Shown here piece by piece: positions 41,844 through 51,044 of a DNA stretch of 64,000 nucleotides. Each line of letters opens with the position of its first letter. Position 1 is the stretch's first letter. The translations under genes and the position numbers were made by a program. Origin of the DNA: Rhodococcus sovatensis (GTDB taxonomy: Bacteria; Actinomycetota; Actinomycetes; Mycobacteriales; Mycobacteriaceae). Under the pieces are notes generated by a model, which made no database searches, was not told the DNA's origin, and saw only the letters and a list, made by a program, of their open reading frames with translations. Where the stretch lies: contig NZ_CP147846.1 in NCBI RefSeq assembly GCF_037327425.1, positions 1,488,001 through 1,552,000 on the forward strand, given 5' to 3'.

Positions 41844-42404
41844 GTGGCGTCACATACTTCAACCCGTCAAATGCGTCGAATTCTCGTAGCTGGTGCGATC
41901 GCCGCGGGTGCGGTCGTTCTACCCGCTGCCCCCGCAATGGCGGCTCCCATCACAATCCCCGGAGTCGGCACATTCGAGGTTCCGGAAATCCCAGGTCTTC
42001 CTCCACTGCCCACCGAGATCCCAGGGATGCCAGGCGCGCCTGCCCCTATTGCACCTCAGGTGACGCCGGCCGCCAAGGCTGTACAGGCAGCCGAGTCGAA
42101 GATCGGTGCCCCGTACGTCTACGGTGCAGCAGGCCCGAGCTCGTTCGATTGCTCAGGTCTGGTGCAGTGGGCCTACAAGCAGGCCGGAGTCAGCCTTCCT
42201 CGTACCAGCTACGACCAGGCTGCTGCCGGTACGCCGGTGTCCATGTCGGACCTCCAGCCGGGCGACGTCGTCTCCTTCTACGGCGGCTCGCACTCTGGAA
42301 TCTACGCAGGCAACGGCAACGTCATTCATGCATCGACATCGGGTGTTCCTGTGAAGGTCGCTCCAGTGTCGTCGATGCCCTCCGACGGAGCGCGTCGCTA
42401 CTGA
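41844..42404 (+). CDS. secreted NlpC/P60 peptidoglycan endopeptidase (short)
   Basis: A 186-residue secreted protein. A signal peptide ends after AMAAP near residue 35, a Pro/Gly-rich linker follows, and the NlpC/P60 domain spans about 80-186, with catalytic Cys in SSFDCSGLVQW, His in GSHSGIYAGNG and a third polar residue in HAS. It cleaves D-Glu-mDAP type bonds in peptidoglycan (family knowledge). The start is a GTG 12 bases after CGGAG, an arrangement repeated in the next gene. It is controlled by the riboswitch at 41669. Confidence 0.92.
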   Translation: MASHTSTRQMRRILVAGAIAAGAVVLPAAPAMAAPITIPGVGTFEVPEIPGLPPLPTEIPGMPGAPAPIAPQVTPAAKAVQAAESKIGAPYVYGAAGPSSFDCSGLVQWAYKQAGVSLPRTSYDQAAAGTPVSMSDLQPGDVVSFYGGSHSGIYAGNGNVIHASTSGVPVKVAPVSSMPSDGARRY

Positions 42405-42422
42405 TCTCCATGATCGGCCTTT

Positions 42423-42470
42423 CCGACAGCATCAGGTTGCAGCCGTCTTCGGCGCGCCTGGTGCTGTCGG
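42423..42470 (+). terminator. hairpin terminator after the first NlpC/P60 gene
   Basis: Fourteen-base arms (CCGACAGCATCAGG and CCTGGTGCTGTCGG, one G-T pair) with a 20-base loop begin 19 bp after the stop and are followed by TCGTTTC. Confidence 0.75.
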
Positions 42471-42779
42471 TCGTTTCGGGCCGAGATGGTCGGCCGTCAT
42501 TCACTCGAATGGACTCTCGCGATACCGTTCCGTAACCTGGCCGAGTCCGTTGGTCGAGCAAAGCCACCGGATCGTCGAGAAATGTCCGAGTTTTACGACT
42601 CGATTTCTCCCCGGCAAGCCTTACTGATGGGTAGGGTTTGTTTTCCACTCGTTATCGTCGCCCAGCCGGGTGGCTGACCGCCAGAAGTCAAGTTCCACCG
42701 GTAGCAGTTCGATCGCGTCCATTCGGTTGCGCTGATCACCTCGGCCGGTTTCACAGCAAGAACGGAGAGACACTTTCTC
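42471..42779 (+). other. 309-bp leader of the second NlpC/P60 gene
   Basis: No gene is visible. An imperfect hairpin occurs at 42577-42609 (outer GAGAAAT/ATTTCTC, inner CGAG/CTCG). The ydaO core found in the neighbouring leader is absent. A TTCCGTAACC string near 42530 resembles TTTCGTAACC near 41606 ahead of the first gene and may be a shared activator or promoter element. The ribosome-binding site and GTG context are the same as in the neighbour. Confidence 0.4.
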
Positions 42780-43841
42780 GTGGCGACACCGACAGTCAAG
42801 CGCGTCACCCGCTCCAAGCGGAGCGTTCTCGCAGCCGCAATGCTTGCGGCGTGTCTCGTGCTCGGCCCGACCATCCCGGCCAACGCGCAGCCGGGCGTCG
42901 ACAGTTCGTCCGATGCGCAGACGCGTCTGGCAGATCTGTCCCGTGAGTCGGAGCAGACTACCGAGGCATTGCACAACGCCCAGATCGATCTGGACGCGAA
43001 GGCGGCGGCTCAACGGGACGCCGAGGCCGCTGTCGGTACGCAACAGGAAGCACTCACGCGTGCGCAGGCTGCACTCGCGGAACTGAAGCCGGCCGTCGAC
43101 AAAGTCGCCAACGTCAACTATCAGGGCGGGCGCACCAATCGACTGTTCGCCGTCATGGTCAGCGATTCACCTCAGCAGTTGCTCGATCAGATGTCGGCTC
43201 TCGACATCATCTCGGCGGAAACCGCGCGTCAGGTGGAGCAGTTCAAACAGGCCACAACCGATGCCGCCGCCGCCGAGGACGCGGCGCGTACCGCAGCCGA
43301 AACCGCCAGGATTGCTGCCGAACAAGCCAAGGTCGTCAGCGACGGCCTGCAAGCGAAGCAGAGCGAACTGCAGGGACAGATGGCCGAAGTCATCGCGAGT
43401 TTCAACGCGCTGTCGGGGTCCGAGCAGGCCGAGCTCGCGGGTTCGCCGTTGCCTCCGGGCTTCGACCTGTCGAAGATCTTGTCGAACCTCATTCCGGGTT
43501 CGGGGTCCGGAGCGCTGCAGGCTGGTCTGACACAGATCGGGAAGCCCTACGTGTGGGGCGCGACAGGCCCCGATGGGTTCGATTGCTCCGGTCTGGTTGT
43601 GTGGGCGTACAAGCAGGTCGGTAAGACGCTCCCGAGATCGAGCCAGGCGCAGGCGTCGGGCGGAACACCGATCGATCAGAAAGATCTTCAGCCGGGCGAT
43701 GTCGTGTTGTTCTACCCGGATGCATCCCACGTCGGGCTGTACGCGGGCAACGGCAACGTACTCCATGCATCGACCTTCGGGGTTCCGGTGAAGGTGCAGT
43801 CCATGGCGTCGTTCCCGTACTACGGCGCGCGTCGCTACTGA
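42780..43841 (+). CDS. ripC: secreted NlpC/P60 endopeptidase with coiled-coil (RipC-like)
   Basis: A 353-residue secreted hydrolase. The signal peptide ends near PANAQ (residue 37). Residues about 45-110 and 150-220 are Ala/Gln/Glu-rich coiled coil, as in RipC, where the coiled coil interacts with FtsEX. The NlpC/P60 domain spans about 245-353, with Cys in DGFDCSGLVVW and His in SHVGLYAGNG. It ends GARRY like its smaller neighbour, to which the catalytic domain is closely similar. The start is a GTG at 42780. Confidence 0.92.
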   Translation: MATPTVKRVTRSKRSVLAAAMLAACLVLGPTIPANAQPGVDSSSDAQTRLADLSRESEQTTEALHNAQIDLDAKAAAQRDAEAAVGTQQEALTRAQAALAELKPAVDKVANVNYQGGRTNRLFAVMVSDSPQQLLDQMSALDIISAETARQVEQFKQATTDAAAAEDAARTAAETARIAAEQAKVVSDGLQAKQSELQGQMAEVIASFNALSGSEQAELAGSPLPPGFDLSKILSNLIPGSGSGALQAGLTQIGKPYVWGATGPDGFDCSGLVVWAYKQVGKTLPRSSQAQASGGTPIDQKDLQPGDVVLFYPDASHVGLYAGNGNVLHASTFGVPVKVQSMASFPYYGARRY

Positions 43842-43868
43842 AATTCGGTGCTGTCGACCCGCGGTGAG

Positions 43869-45185
43869 ATGACTGCTGAGAAGCCGCGTCGGACACGCCT
43901 GACTGTCGTTGTACTGAGCGTTCTGCTTGGGCTGTCCGCGTGTAGCGCCGATCCGGTGACGGAAACGGGGTCCACCACGACCGCCGCGGTCAATCCGTAC
44001 GAGGCACAGCGTCGCCTCGGCGTCGAGGACTTGCTGCGCAGGTGGGCCGATGCTGTCCGTTCGAACGACGTGGTTGCACTCGAGAAGACGATCGACCCAG
44101 CCGCCTCTCCGGAGTTCCTCCGGTCCGAAATGCGTCGGGCTGCCAATCTTGCGTCCGTCCCGCTCGCGGATTGGGGCTACGAGCTCGTCGACGAGCCCGA
44201 AGTTCCGGTTCCCTCCTCGGTCGCGACTCCGTTGAACGCTGCCGACGTCTGGGCGCCATCGGTCGTACTCCGATACGCGGTGACCGGACCTGATACGACG
44301 CCCACTCGCCGACCGGTGGCATTGGTGCTCGCGAAGCGTGACGACGAGTGGCGCATCGTCTCGGACACGGAGATTGCGGGCGTCGAACGAACGACATGGC
44401 GTGGTCCGTGGGACTTCGGTCCCATGATCGCGAGATCGGTGTCGACTGCCGGGGGGACATCGGTGGTTCTCGGACATCCGGATCAGTTGTTGCTGGTCGA
44501 CCGGGTGGCGAGCGAATTGCCGTCGGCAGTCGATGCCGTGTCGGACTTCTACGGGGACGGCTGGTCGCGGGCCGCACTGATCTTCACTTCCGGATCCGTC
44601 GAGGAATTCGCGGCGTCCGCTGGTGCCGGCACGGCCGGGACAGACGTAGCGGCGGTCTCCGTGTCCGACTCGGTCGTCCCAGGACAGACCGTCACAGGCC
44701 AACGAGTGGTGTTCAGTCCAGCAGCGCAGGACCGGTTGACAGACATGACGACTCGATCGGTCCTTCGCCACGAGCTGACGCATGTGGCAGCACGCGCCGC
44801 CACGGTCGACGGCTCGCCGACCTGGGTTCTCGAGGGCTTTGCCGACTACTCCGGCTACCGGGGCTCAGGGGCCGATTTCGGTCGTGTCGCTCCGACTTTG
44901 AGCCGCGTAGTCACCGAAGGAGGGGCCCCTACGGTTTTTCCGGAGGACTCCGATTTCAGTGCGGGAGGTGTGCGGTCCACGCTTGCGTACGAGTCCGCGT
45001 GGTCCGTGTTCGCATTTGCGGCCGCGCAGTTCGGTGAACCGGCGCTGCGAAGCCTCTACGCGCAGCTTGCCACGGGTCCGAAGACCGCATCCGAGGTCGA
45101 CAGCGGACTGAGATCGGTGACCGGAATGAGTACCGGAGAGTTTCTGCAGGCCTGGGGGGCGTGGGTACTTCGGCAGTCGTCCTGA
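43869..45185 (+). CDS. lipoprotein with a gluzincin (peptidase MA-like) motif
   Basis: A 438-residue exported lipoprotein with lipobox LSAC (Cys25). The first 200 residues resemble an NTF2-like fold (VEDLLRRWADAVRSNDVVALEKTID). The C-terminal half holds the zinc motif HELTH near residue 305 and, 18 residues on, WVLEGFADYSG, the third-ligand Glu pattern of gluzincin peptidases. Substrate and role are unknown. It follows ripC by 27 bp and precedes pimB' by 14 bp, placing it in an envelope gene group. The ATG at 43869 is chosen over a GTG at 43848. Confidence 0.75.
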   Translation: MTAEKPRRTRLTVVVLSVLLGLSACSADPVTETGSTTTAAVNPYEAQRRLGVEDLLRRWADAVRSNDVVALEKTIDPAASPEFLRSEMRRAANLASVPLADWGYELVDEPEVPVPSSVATPLNAADVWAPSVVLRYAVTGPDTTPTRRPVALVLAKRDDEWRIVSDTEIAGVERTTWRGPWDFGPMIARSVSTAGGTSVVLGHPDQLLLVDRVASELPSAVDAVSDFYGDGWSRAALIFTSGSVEEFAASAGAGTAGTDVAAVSVSDSVVPGQTVTGQRVVFSPAAQDRLTDMTTRSVLRHELTHVAARAATVDGSPTWVLEGFADYSGYRGSGADFGRVAPTLSRVVTEGGAPTVFPEDSDFSAGGVRSTLAYESAWSVFAFAAAQFGEPALRSLYAQLATGPKTASEVDSGLRSVTGMSTGEFLQAWGAWVLRQSS

Positions 45186-45199
45186 CCTACGGTGGACCC

Positions 45200-46324
45200 A
45201 TGCATCGGACACTGCTGGTGACGAACGATTTCCCGCCGCGTCCTGGTGGAATCCAGTCGTATCTCCACAGCTTCGCCACGAGATTTCCGGCCGACGAGTT
45301 GGTGGTCTACGCACCACGGTGGCGCGGCGACAGTCATCGAAAGTTCGACGCACGCCAGCCGTTCGAGGTCGTCCGCCACCCGACGACACTGATGCTGCCG
45401 ACACCATTGGTTGCGAGACGGGCAGCCTCGCTGGTCAAGTCGTTCGCCTGCGAGTCGGTGTGGTTCGGAGCGGCAGCACCGCTGGCGGTGATGGCGCCGG
45501 TCGTGCGTCGAGCTGGGGCCGATGTCGTGATCGCCAGTACACATGGCCATGAAGTGGGCTGGTCGATGGTGCCCGGCGGCCGGGGGACCCTGCGCGCCAT
45601 CGGCAATTCCGTCGATGCAGTGACGTATGTGAGCAAGTACACCCGCGGACGTTTCGCCTCAGCTTTCGGCCCGCGAGCCGCTCTGGAACACGTTCCACCC
45701 GGTGTGGACACCGACAGATTCAAGCCCGACGCTTCGGCCCGGGCAGAGTTGCGGGCGCGTTATGGCTTGGGAGATCGTCCGACGGTGCTGTGCCTGTCGC
45801 GGTTGGTGCCGCGTAAGGGGCAGGACTATCTGATCCGCTCGATCCGGGGCATACGCGCGAGGGTCGATGGCGCAGTGCTCGTCATCGTAGGAGGTGGGCC
45901 CTACGAGGGAGCTCTTCGCGCGTTGGTCCGAAAAGAAGGTGCGGACGACCACGTGATCTTCACCGGCACGGTGCCGTCTGCGGAATTGGCTGCCCATCAC
46001 ACCATTGCCGACGTGTTTGCCATGCCGAGCCGGACGCGCGGAGCAGGTTTGGACGTCGAAGGGCTCGGCATCGTCTACCTCGAGGCGTCCGCGTGTGGGA
46101 TCCCGGTTGTCGCCGGGCTGTCCGGTGGGGCGCCGGAAACAGTCCAGCAGAACAAGACCGGGCTGGTGGTCGATGGTCGATCCGTCGAGCAGATCACCGA
46201 TGCGATCGTACGAATTCTGTCCGATCGTGCACTGGCGGCGTCGATGGGCAACGCAGGTCGCAGTTGGGTCGAGAACAGTTGGCGCTGGGATGTTCTGGCG
46301 GGAAAGCTGCGCGGGCTGCTCTAG
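45200..46324 (+). CDS. pimB: GDP-mannose-dependent alpha-(1-6)-phosphatidylinositol monomannoside mannosyltransferase
   Basis: A 374-residue GT4 (GT-B) enzyme. It opens with TLLVTNDFPPRPGGIQSYL, has the acceptor-site THGHEVGW near 115 and the donor-site SRTRGAGLDVEGLGIVYLEASACGIPVV near 280-307 with the EGLGIVYLEA nucleotide-sugar loop. By orthology with PimB' (Rv2188c) it adds the second mannose to PIM1 at the inner membrane leaflet. It is convergent with fadD15, stops 10 bp apart. Confidence 0.93.
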   Translation: MHRTLLVTNDFPPRPGGIQSYLHSFATRFPADELVVYAPRWRGDSHRKFDARQPFEVVRHPTTLMLPTPLVARRAASLVKSFACESVWFGAAAPLAVMAPVVRRAGADVVIASTHGHEVGWSMVPGGRGTLRAIGNSVDAVTYVSKYTRGRFASAFGPRAALEHVPPGVDTDRFKPDASARAELRARYGLGDRPTVLCLSRLVPRKGQDYLIRSIRGIRARVDGAVLVIVGGGPYEGALRALVRKEGADDHVIFTGTVPSAELAAHHTIADVFAMPSRTRGAGLDVEGLGIVYLEASACGIPVVAGLSGGAPETVQQNKTGLVVDGRSVEQITDAIVRILSDRALAASMGNAGRSWVENSWRWDVLAGKLRGLL

Positions 46325-46334
46325 TGCTGCGGCA

Positions 46335-48152
46335 TCACTTGGCGTAGATCGCCTCGATCTCGTTCGCGTACGACTTGGCGATCACGTTGCGCTTGAGCTT
46401 CATCGTCGGCGTCATTTCGCCGGACTCTTCGGTGAAATCGCCAGGAAGAATGCGGTACTTCTTGATAGCTTCCGCATGTGAGACGGACATGTTGGTCTCG
46501 GCCACTGCCGCGTCGATCTCGGCGATGAGATCTGTGTCCTTCGCAAGATCGGCGGCGGTGGCGTCGGCCGGTTTGCCGTGCGCGGCTTTCCAGCCCGACA
46601 AGGCATCCTCGTCGAGTGTCACCAGTGCGCCGATGAACGGTTTCTGGTCGCCGACGACGATGGCTTGACTGATCAACGCGTGCGCCCGCAGCTGGTCCTC
46701 CAGCCCAGCGGGCGACACGTTCTTTCCGCCTGCTGTGACGATGAGCTCCTTCTTGCGGCCAGTGATGGTGATGTAGCCGTCTTCGTCGAGCGATCCGAGA
46801 TCGCCGGTGCGGAACCACCCGTCGTCGAGGGACTCTGCCGTCGCCTCGTCGTTGCGCCAGTAACCCGAAAAGACCACCGGTCCGCGCAGTTGAATCTCGT
46901 CGTCGTGAGTGATCCGAACGGTGTTGCCGGGCAAGGGGCGCCCGACGCTGCCGACGCGCTGATTCCCGATCGTGTTCACCGCGAACGCAGCGCTGGTCTC
47001 GGTCAGGCCGTAGCCCTCGTAGATGGGCACACCGATGCCTCGGTAGAAGTGCCCGAGACGTGCACCGAGTGGGGCGCCGCCCGAAATGGCGAGTTGGCAC
47101 TGGCCTCCGAGAGCGGCACGTAGCTTCGCGTAGACGAGCTTGTCGAACACAGCGTGCTTGATGCGCAACACCACTCCGGCGCTGCCGTCCTGGGCCTCGC
47201 TCCAGGCCACGGCCGTATCTGCAGCGGCATCGAAGATCTTGCCTTTGCCGTCGGAGTGCGCCTTCTGCTTGGCGGTGTTGTACACCTTCTCGAAGACACG
47301 TGGGACCGACAGAATGAAGTCCGGTGCAAATGTGCCGAAAGTGGCGACGAGGTTCGGTATGTCGTTGGTATGACCGACGGCGGTGCCGGCGTCGAAGGCT
47401 GCGATGGTGACGGCGCGGGCCAGGACGTGGGCCAACGGAAGGAACATCAACGTTCGGCTGCCGGGACGAAGCAGAGCTTTCAACGACGTCTCACGAATCC
47501 CACGGGATTCCGCGAGCAGGTTCGCGTGGGTCAGCTGCACGCCCTTGGGTCGCCCGGTCGTCCCGGATGTGTAGATCAGGGTGGCCGGATCCGACGAGCG
47601 AAGCGCCGCGACCCGCGCGTGTACTTCTTCGTCGGAAGTGTCCGCTCCCAATGCCGCCAGCTCGGCGATGGCACCGGAATCGGGGGTGTCGCCGTCGATG
47701 CGGAAGGTTTGTGCAGAGCCGGTGGAGCGGCGGAAGTGGGCGGCTACGACCTCGGCGGTGTCGGCGACATGTTTGTCGGTCTCCAGGACGAGGAGGACGG
47801 GGTCGGCGTCGGAGAGAATCCACTCCACCTGGCCTGCCGAGGAGGTTTCGTAGACGGGCACGGTGACGCCGCCGGACGCCCAGATCGCATAGTCGATGAC
47901 CGACCACTCGTAGCGCGTCGACGACATCAGGGCGACGCGATCACCCTGACGCACTCCTGCGGCTATGAGCCCCCTCGCGACCTCGACTACTTCGGCTGCG
48001 AACGACGCGGCGGTGACGTCGGACCAGGAACCGTTCACCAGTCGGCGAAACGCGATCGAATTGGGTGCGTTCGATGCGCGTGTGAACACGGTGTCGACGG
48101 CCGACTCGCTGTTTTCGACGACGAATACGGCGGGCGATGTGAACTCACGCAC
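46335..48152 (-). CDS. fadD15: long-chain fatty acid-CoA ligase
   Basis: A 605-residue ANL-superfamily enzyme activating fatty acids to acyl-CoA. The ATP loop is LIYTSGTTGRPKGVQLTH near 190-207, followed by PIYEGYGLTETSA near 378 and the hinge GRKKELIVTAGGKNVSP near 485. The catalytic Lys lies in the C-terminal region (AIKKYRILPGDF). The start is a GTG at 48152 with GGAGG five bases upstream. It matches FadD15 by position. Confidence 0.94.
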   Translation of the reverse strand: MREFTSPAVFVVENSESAVDTVFTRASNAPNSIAFRRLVNGSWSDVTAASFAAEVVEVARGLIAAGVRQGDRVALMSSTRYEWSVIDYAIWASGGVTVPVYETSSAGQVEWILSDADPVLLVLETDKHVADTAEVVAAHFRRSTGSAQTFRIDGDTPDSGAIAELAALGADTSDEEVHARVAALRSSDPATLIYTSGTTGRPKGVQLTHANLLAESRGIRETSLKALLRPGSRTLMFLPLAHVLARAVTIAAFDAGTAVGHTNDIPNLVATFGTFAPDFILSVPRVFEKVYNTAKQKAHSDGKGKIFDAAADTAVAWSEAQDGSAGVVLRIKHAVFDKLVYAKLRAALGGQCQLAISGGAPLGARLGHFYRGIGVPIYEGYGLTETSAAFAVNTIGNQRVGSVGRPLPGNTVRITHDDEIQLRGPVVFSGYWRNDEATAESLDDGWFRTGDLGSLDEDGYITITGRKKELIVTAGGKNVSPAGLEDQLRAHALISQAIVVGDQKPFIGALVTLDEDALSGWKAAHGKPADATAADLAKDTDLIAEIDAAVAETNMSVSHAEAIKKYRILPGDFTEESGEMTPTMKLKRNVIAKSYANEIEAIYAK

Positions 48153-48284
48153 GGTGACCTCCAGGAAAGAAAAGGTTAGCTCTACTCACGAGTAGCTCGG
48201 ATTCGTCTCACTGTAGACCCGAGCCTGAGGGTCGTTCGACCGCCTCGTGTGTGCAAGGACCGGTCGATGTGTGAAGCTCATCGA

Positions 48285-48674
48285 ATGAGCAGTATCCAAG
48301 TTGCCGATCAGACCTTTATCGCTGTACCTGGTTCGGCGGTCGCCGAGGCTCTGTCGCATCCGGATCGCTGGCGTGTCTGGTGGCCGGACCTTCGCCTCTC
48401 GGTGACCGACGATCGTGCCGAGAAGGGCATCAGGTGGGCGGTCGATGGAGCATTGACGGGGACGATGGAGGTGTGGCTCGAACCTGTGTCGGTAGTCGAC
48501 GGCGTTATCCTTCACTACTTCCTTCACACCGAGCCTGCGGGCGCGAACCCGGTGGATCTCGTCGTAGAGAACAGGCAGCGCCGGGCCGCAGGGAAGGTCA
48601 TGGCGTTCGAGCTCAAACGAGGGCTGGAGGCGGGCCGCGCTGCCGGCGAGCGGCCGCCACACGCCCGCCCCTGA
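48285..48674 (+). CDS. SRPBCC/START-like protein (first)
   Basis: A 129-residue single-domain START-like protein. It opens with VADQTFIAVPGSAVAEALSHPDRWRVWWP, the usual beta-strand and alpha-helix start of polyketide cyclase/dehydrase-like proteins. Ligand unknown. The ATG at 48285 is chosen from the family start. It corresponds by position to Rv2186c and is followed on the same strand by a second protein of the same fold. Confidence 0.82.
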   Translation: MSSIQVADQTFIAVPGSAVAEALSHPDRWRVWWPDLRLSVTDDRAEKGIRWAVDGALTGTMEVWLEPVSVVDGVILHYFLHTEPAGANPVDLVVENRQRRAAGKVMAFELKRGLEAGRAAGERPPHARP

Positions 48675-48801
48675 TCGGCGGTGCGGCGCCCGTTGTGCCT
48701 CCATCGGCCATCGTGTGAGATGAATGACGACAGATCGGCGCGTCGGGCATGTTCCCGGGCGCTGGGAGACCGCGAGAACAGAAGGGACACCGAGTAACAG
48801 G

Positions 48802-49239
48802 ATGGCCGAGAGAACTCAGAGGTCGATCACGGTCGACGCTCCATCCACGCGTGTGATGGACGTTATCGCCGACTTCGACGCGTATCCGACCTGGGTTTCG
48901 GCCGCGAAGTCGGTGGAGGTGTTGGCGACCGGCGCCGATGGGCGCGCGGAGCGCGTCAAATTCGTGCTCGACGCAGGAATGGTGAAAGACACCTACGAGC
49001 TCAGCTATCAGTGGGCGCCGGACGGCAGTTCCGTCTCCTGGGAATTGGTGTCAGGGGACATGCAGAAGTCCCAGACAGGTTCCTACTCGCTGAGCGATAA
49101 CGCCGACGGCGGTACCGAGGTCACCTACGAACTGGCCGTCGACTTGAACATCCCGATGATCGGCCTGTTCAAGCGCAAAGCCGAGAAGGTCATCACCGAC
49201 ACTGCGCTGAAGGAACTGAAGAAGCGAGTCGAAGGCTGA
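48802..49239 (+). CDS. SRPBCC/START-like protein (second, TB16.3-type)
   Basis: A 145-residue START-like protein: SITVDAPSTRVMDVIADFDAYPTWV, a central DTYELSYQWAPDG and a C-terminal amphipathic helix with LFKRKAEKVITDTALKELKKRV. It matches the conserved Rv2185c type. Its stop codon overlaps the presumed CTG start of the downstream ATPase (CTGA), so the two are probably translationally coupled. Confidence 0.87.
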   Translation: MAERTQRSITVDAPSTRVMDVIADFDAYPTWVSAAKSVEVLATGADGRAERVKFVLDAGMVKDTYELSYQWAPDGSSVSWELVSGDMQKSQTGSYSLSDNADGGTEVTYELAVDLNIPMIGLFKRKAEKVITDTALKELKKRVEG

Positions 49240-50489
49240 CCGAGGCCCGCGCCGAGGTCCACACCGCTGTCCGACTGTTCGTCGGCAAGGGCGGTGCGGG
49301 CAAGACGACTCTTGCCGTCAAAGCTGCGCTCGACCACGCTCGGTCTGGACGGCGTGCGCTTGTCGTGTCCTTCGACCAGGCGCACTCGGTGGCGGAGGTC
49401 CTCGGTATGCACTCCCGTCGCGCCGACATGGCCGAGGTTGTGACGATCGAGCAAGGTTTGGACGTACTCGAACTCGATACTCTTGCTCTTGTAGTAGCGA
49501 GGTACACCACCCTCGCGCACATTCTGGCGATGTCGGGAACGGGCCATGAACACGGCCTCAGACTCGGCGGTGTCGATCCTGCCGAGATCGTGGGTGCACC
49601 CGGGGTTCAGGAACTCCTCGGTCTGCACCGCATCATCGAGCTCGTGGATGAAAATCGTTGGGACACAGTATTCGTCGATCTTCCTCCGACGGCGGACTCG
49701 GTGCGCACGCTGCAGTTGCCCGATCTCGTGTGCGGGTATCTGGAACGGCTGTGGCCGAGGCACGATCGGATCGTTGCCGGTACTGGAACCGACCCGCGGT
49801 TGACGGTAGTGGTTGCCATGGTGGAGAGCGTCTTCGCCTCGGCCGACAGCGTGCGCGAGCTCGTGTTCGACCGCGCGAGAACGTCGGCGACGATTGTGCT
49901 CACACCGGAGCGTGTCGGCATCGCCGAAGCGCGTCGAACCATGTCTGCCGCCGCTCTGACCGGCCTTCCTGTCGACACCGTCATGGTCAACAAGGTTCTG
50001 CCCATGCTGAATTCGGCGTCGGTCGGCCTCGTCGGAGTCCATCCCGCAGTATTCTGGTTCGAGGGGTGGAGGTCGGCGCAGCAAGAAGTTCTGCGGGAAG
50101 TCGAGGCGATGGCAGAGGGGATGTCGCTGGTCGTCGTGGAACAGTCTGCGCACGAGCCGGTAGGGTTGCCGGGTCTGGGTAGTCTCGCGGCGCGGGTGGG
50201 CGCCACACGGGTGCACGAGAGCACCGGAGCGAACGAGCCGGCGGTCGCGCACGAGTCGGGTACGGGGTTGGAGTCGATCTACACGATGACCATGGTTCTT
50301 CCTCTGGTCGACCCGACGACGTTGACCCTCGGTCGTGTTGAGGACGATGTGATCATCGGGGCGGACGGGATCCGTCGTCGGGTACGTCTGGCGTCGGTTC
50401 TGCGTAGGTGCATCGTGGTCGGCGCTGACTTCGAGGACGCGACGCTGGTCGTTCGCTTCACCCCGGATCCGGCGGTGTGGCCGGCGTGA
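49236..50489 (+). CDS. ArsA/GET3-type ATPase with probable CTG start
   Basis: A 417-residue P-loop ATPase if read from 49236. The deviant Walker A FVGKGGAGKTTLAVKAAL is at about 49278-49331. The first standard in-frame start (GTG at 49365) lies after this motif and would destroy the ATPase. Upstream in the same frame the only plausible start is CTG at 49236, giving a four-base CTGA overlap with the previous gene; no ATG, GTG or TTG occurs in that stretch. Later motifs include the switch FVDLPPTADSVRTLQLP. It resembles Rv2184c. GET3/ArsA relatives move membrane proteins or metals; the role here is unknown. Confidence 0.8.
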   Translation: MTEARAEVHTAVRLFVGKGGAGKTTLAVKAALDHARSGRRALVVSFDQAHSVAEVLGMHSRRADMAEVVTIEQGLDVLELDTLALVVARYTTLAHILAMSGTGHEHGLRLGGVDPAEIVGAPGVQELLGLHRIIELVDENRWDTVFVDLPPTADSVRTLQLPDLVCGYLERLWPRHDRIVAGTGTDPRLTVVVAMVESVFASADSVRELVFDRARTSATIVLTPERVGIAEARRTMSAAALTGLPVDTVMVNKVLPMLNSASVGLVGVHPAVFWFEGWRSAQQEVLREVEAMAEGMSLVVVEQSAHEPVGLPGLGSLAARVGATRVHESTGANEPAVAHESGTGLESIYTMTMVLPLVDPTTLTLGRVEDDVIIGADGIRRRVRLASVLRRCIVVGADFEDATLVVRFTPDPAVWPA

Positions 50490-50504
50490 GGGGCGGGTGG
50501 GAAT

Positions 50505-50966
50505 ATGACTGAACGGCACTCCGACGTTGCTGCCGAGCTCTGGGCGCTCGCCGAGACGGTGCTCACGCGACTCGAGCCCGTCCTACGCCAGGCCGTGGAG
50601 GACCAGCAACAGCGTCCGCAACAAGGGTGCAGTTGGTGCCCGGTGTGCGCGCTGGCGGCGCTGATGCGCGGGGAGCAGCACGATCTGCTCACGTTCGTGG
50701 CAACGGAAGGCGCTTCCATTGTCGCGCTGCTGCGTCAATTGATGAGCGACCACGCCGAGGCGACAGCCAGTTCGTCGTCGTCCTCTGATCCGCCCGGATC
50801 ACACGTCCCTGATCCGGAGACCAGTGGATACACGAAAAGTGACGAATTCCATAGTTCCGATCCGGATATTGCGCACGACACGGATGACCCGATAGTTCGA
50901 CGAGCGAAGTTCGTACCGATTACCGTTACCGTGAGAGAACCGACAAAGCCGAACGCAAGGGACTGA
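50505..50966 (+). CDS. conserved protein with a C-x-x-C-x-x-C cluster
   Basis: A 153-residue protein. Residues 1-90 are helical with a CSWCPVCALAAL segment near 43, which could bind a metal; the remainder is Ser/Asp-rich and probably disordered, ending in a hydrophobic VPITVTV. It matches the Rv2183c position and lies 15 bp after the ATPase, so the two are likely one unit. No function known. Confidence 0.7.
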   Translation: MTERHSDVAAELWALAETVLTRLEPVLRQAVEDQQQRPQQGCSWCPVCALAALMRGEQHDLLTFVATEGASIVALLRQLMSDHAEATASSSSSSDPPGSHVPDPETSGYTKSDEFHSSDPDIAHDTDDPIVRRAKFVPITVTVREPTKPNARD

Positions 50967-51044
50967 CAAGAAGGTCCTGTTCGATAGCTGGTCGGGGGAG
51001 CAATGATCGCTATGCCGTGGGGGACGGCCGAGAAAGGTCGGACA

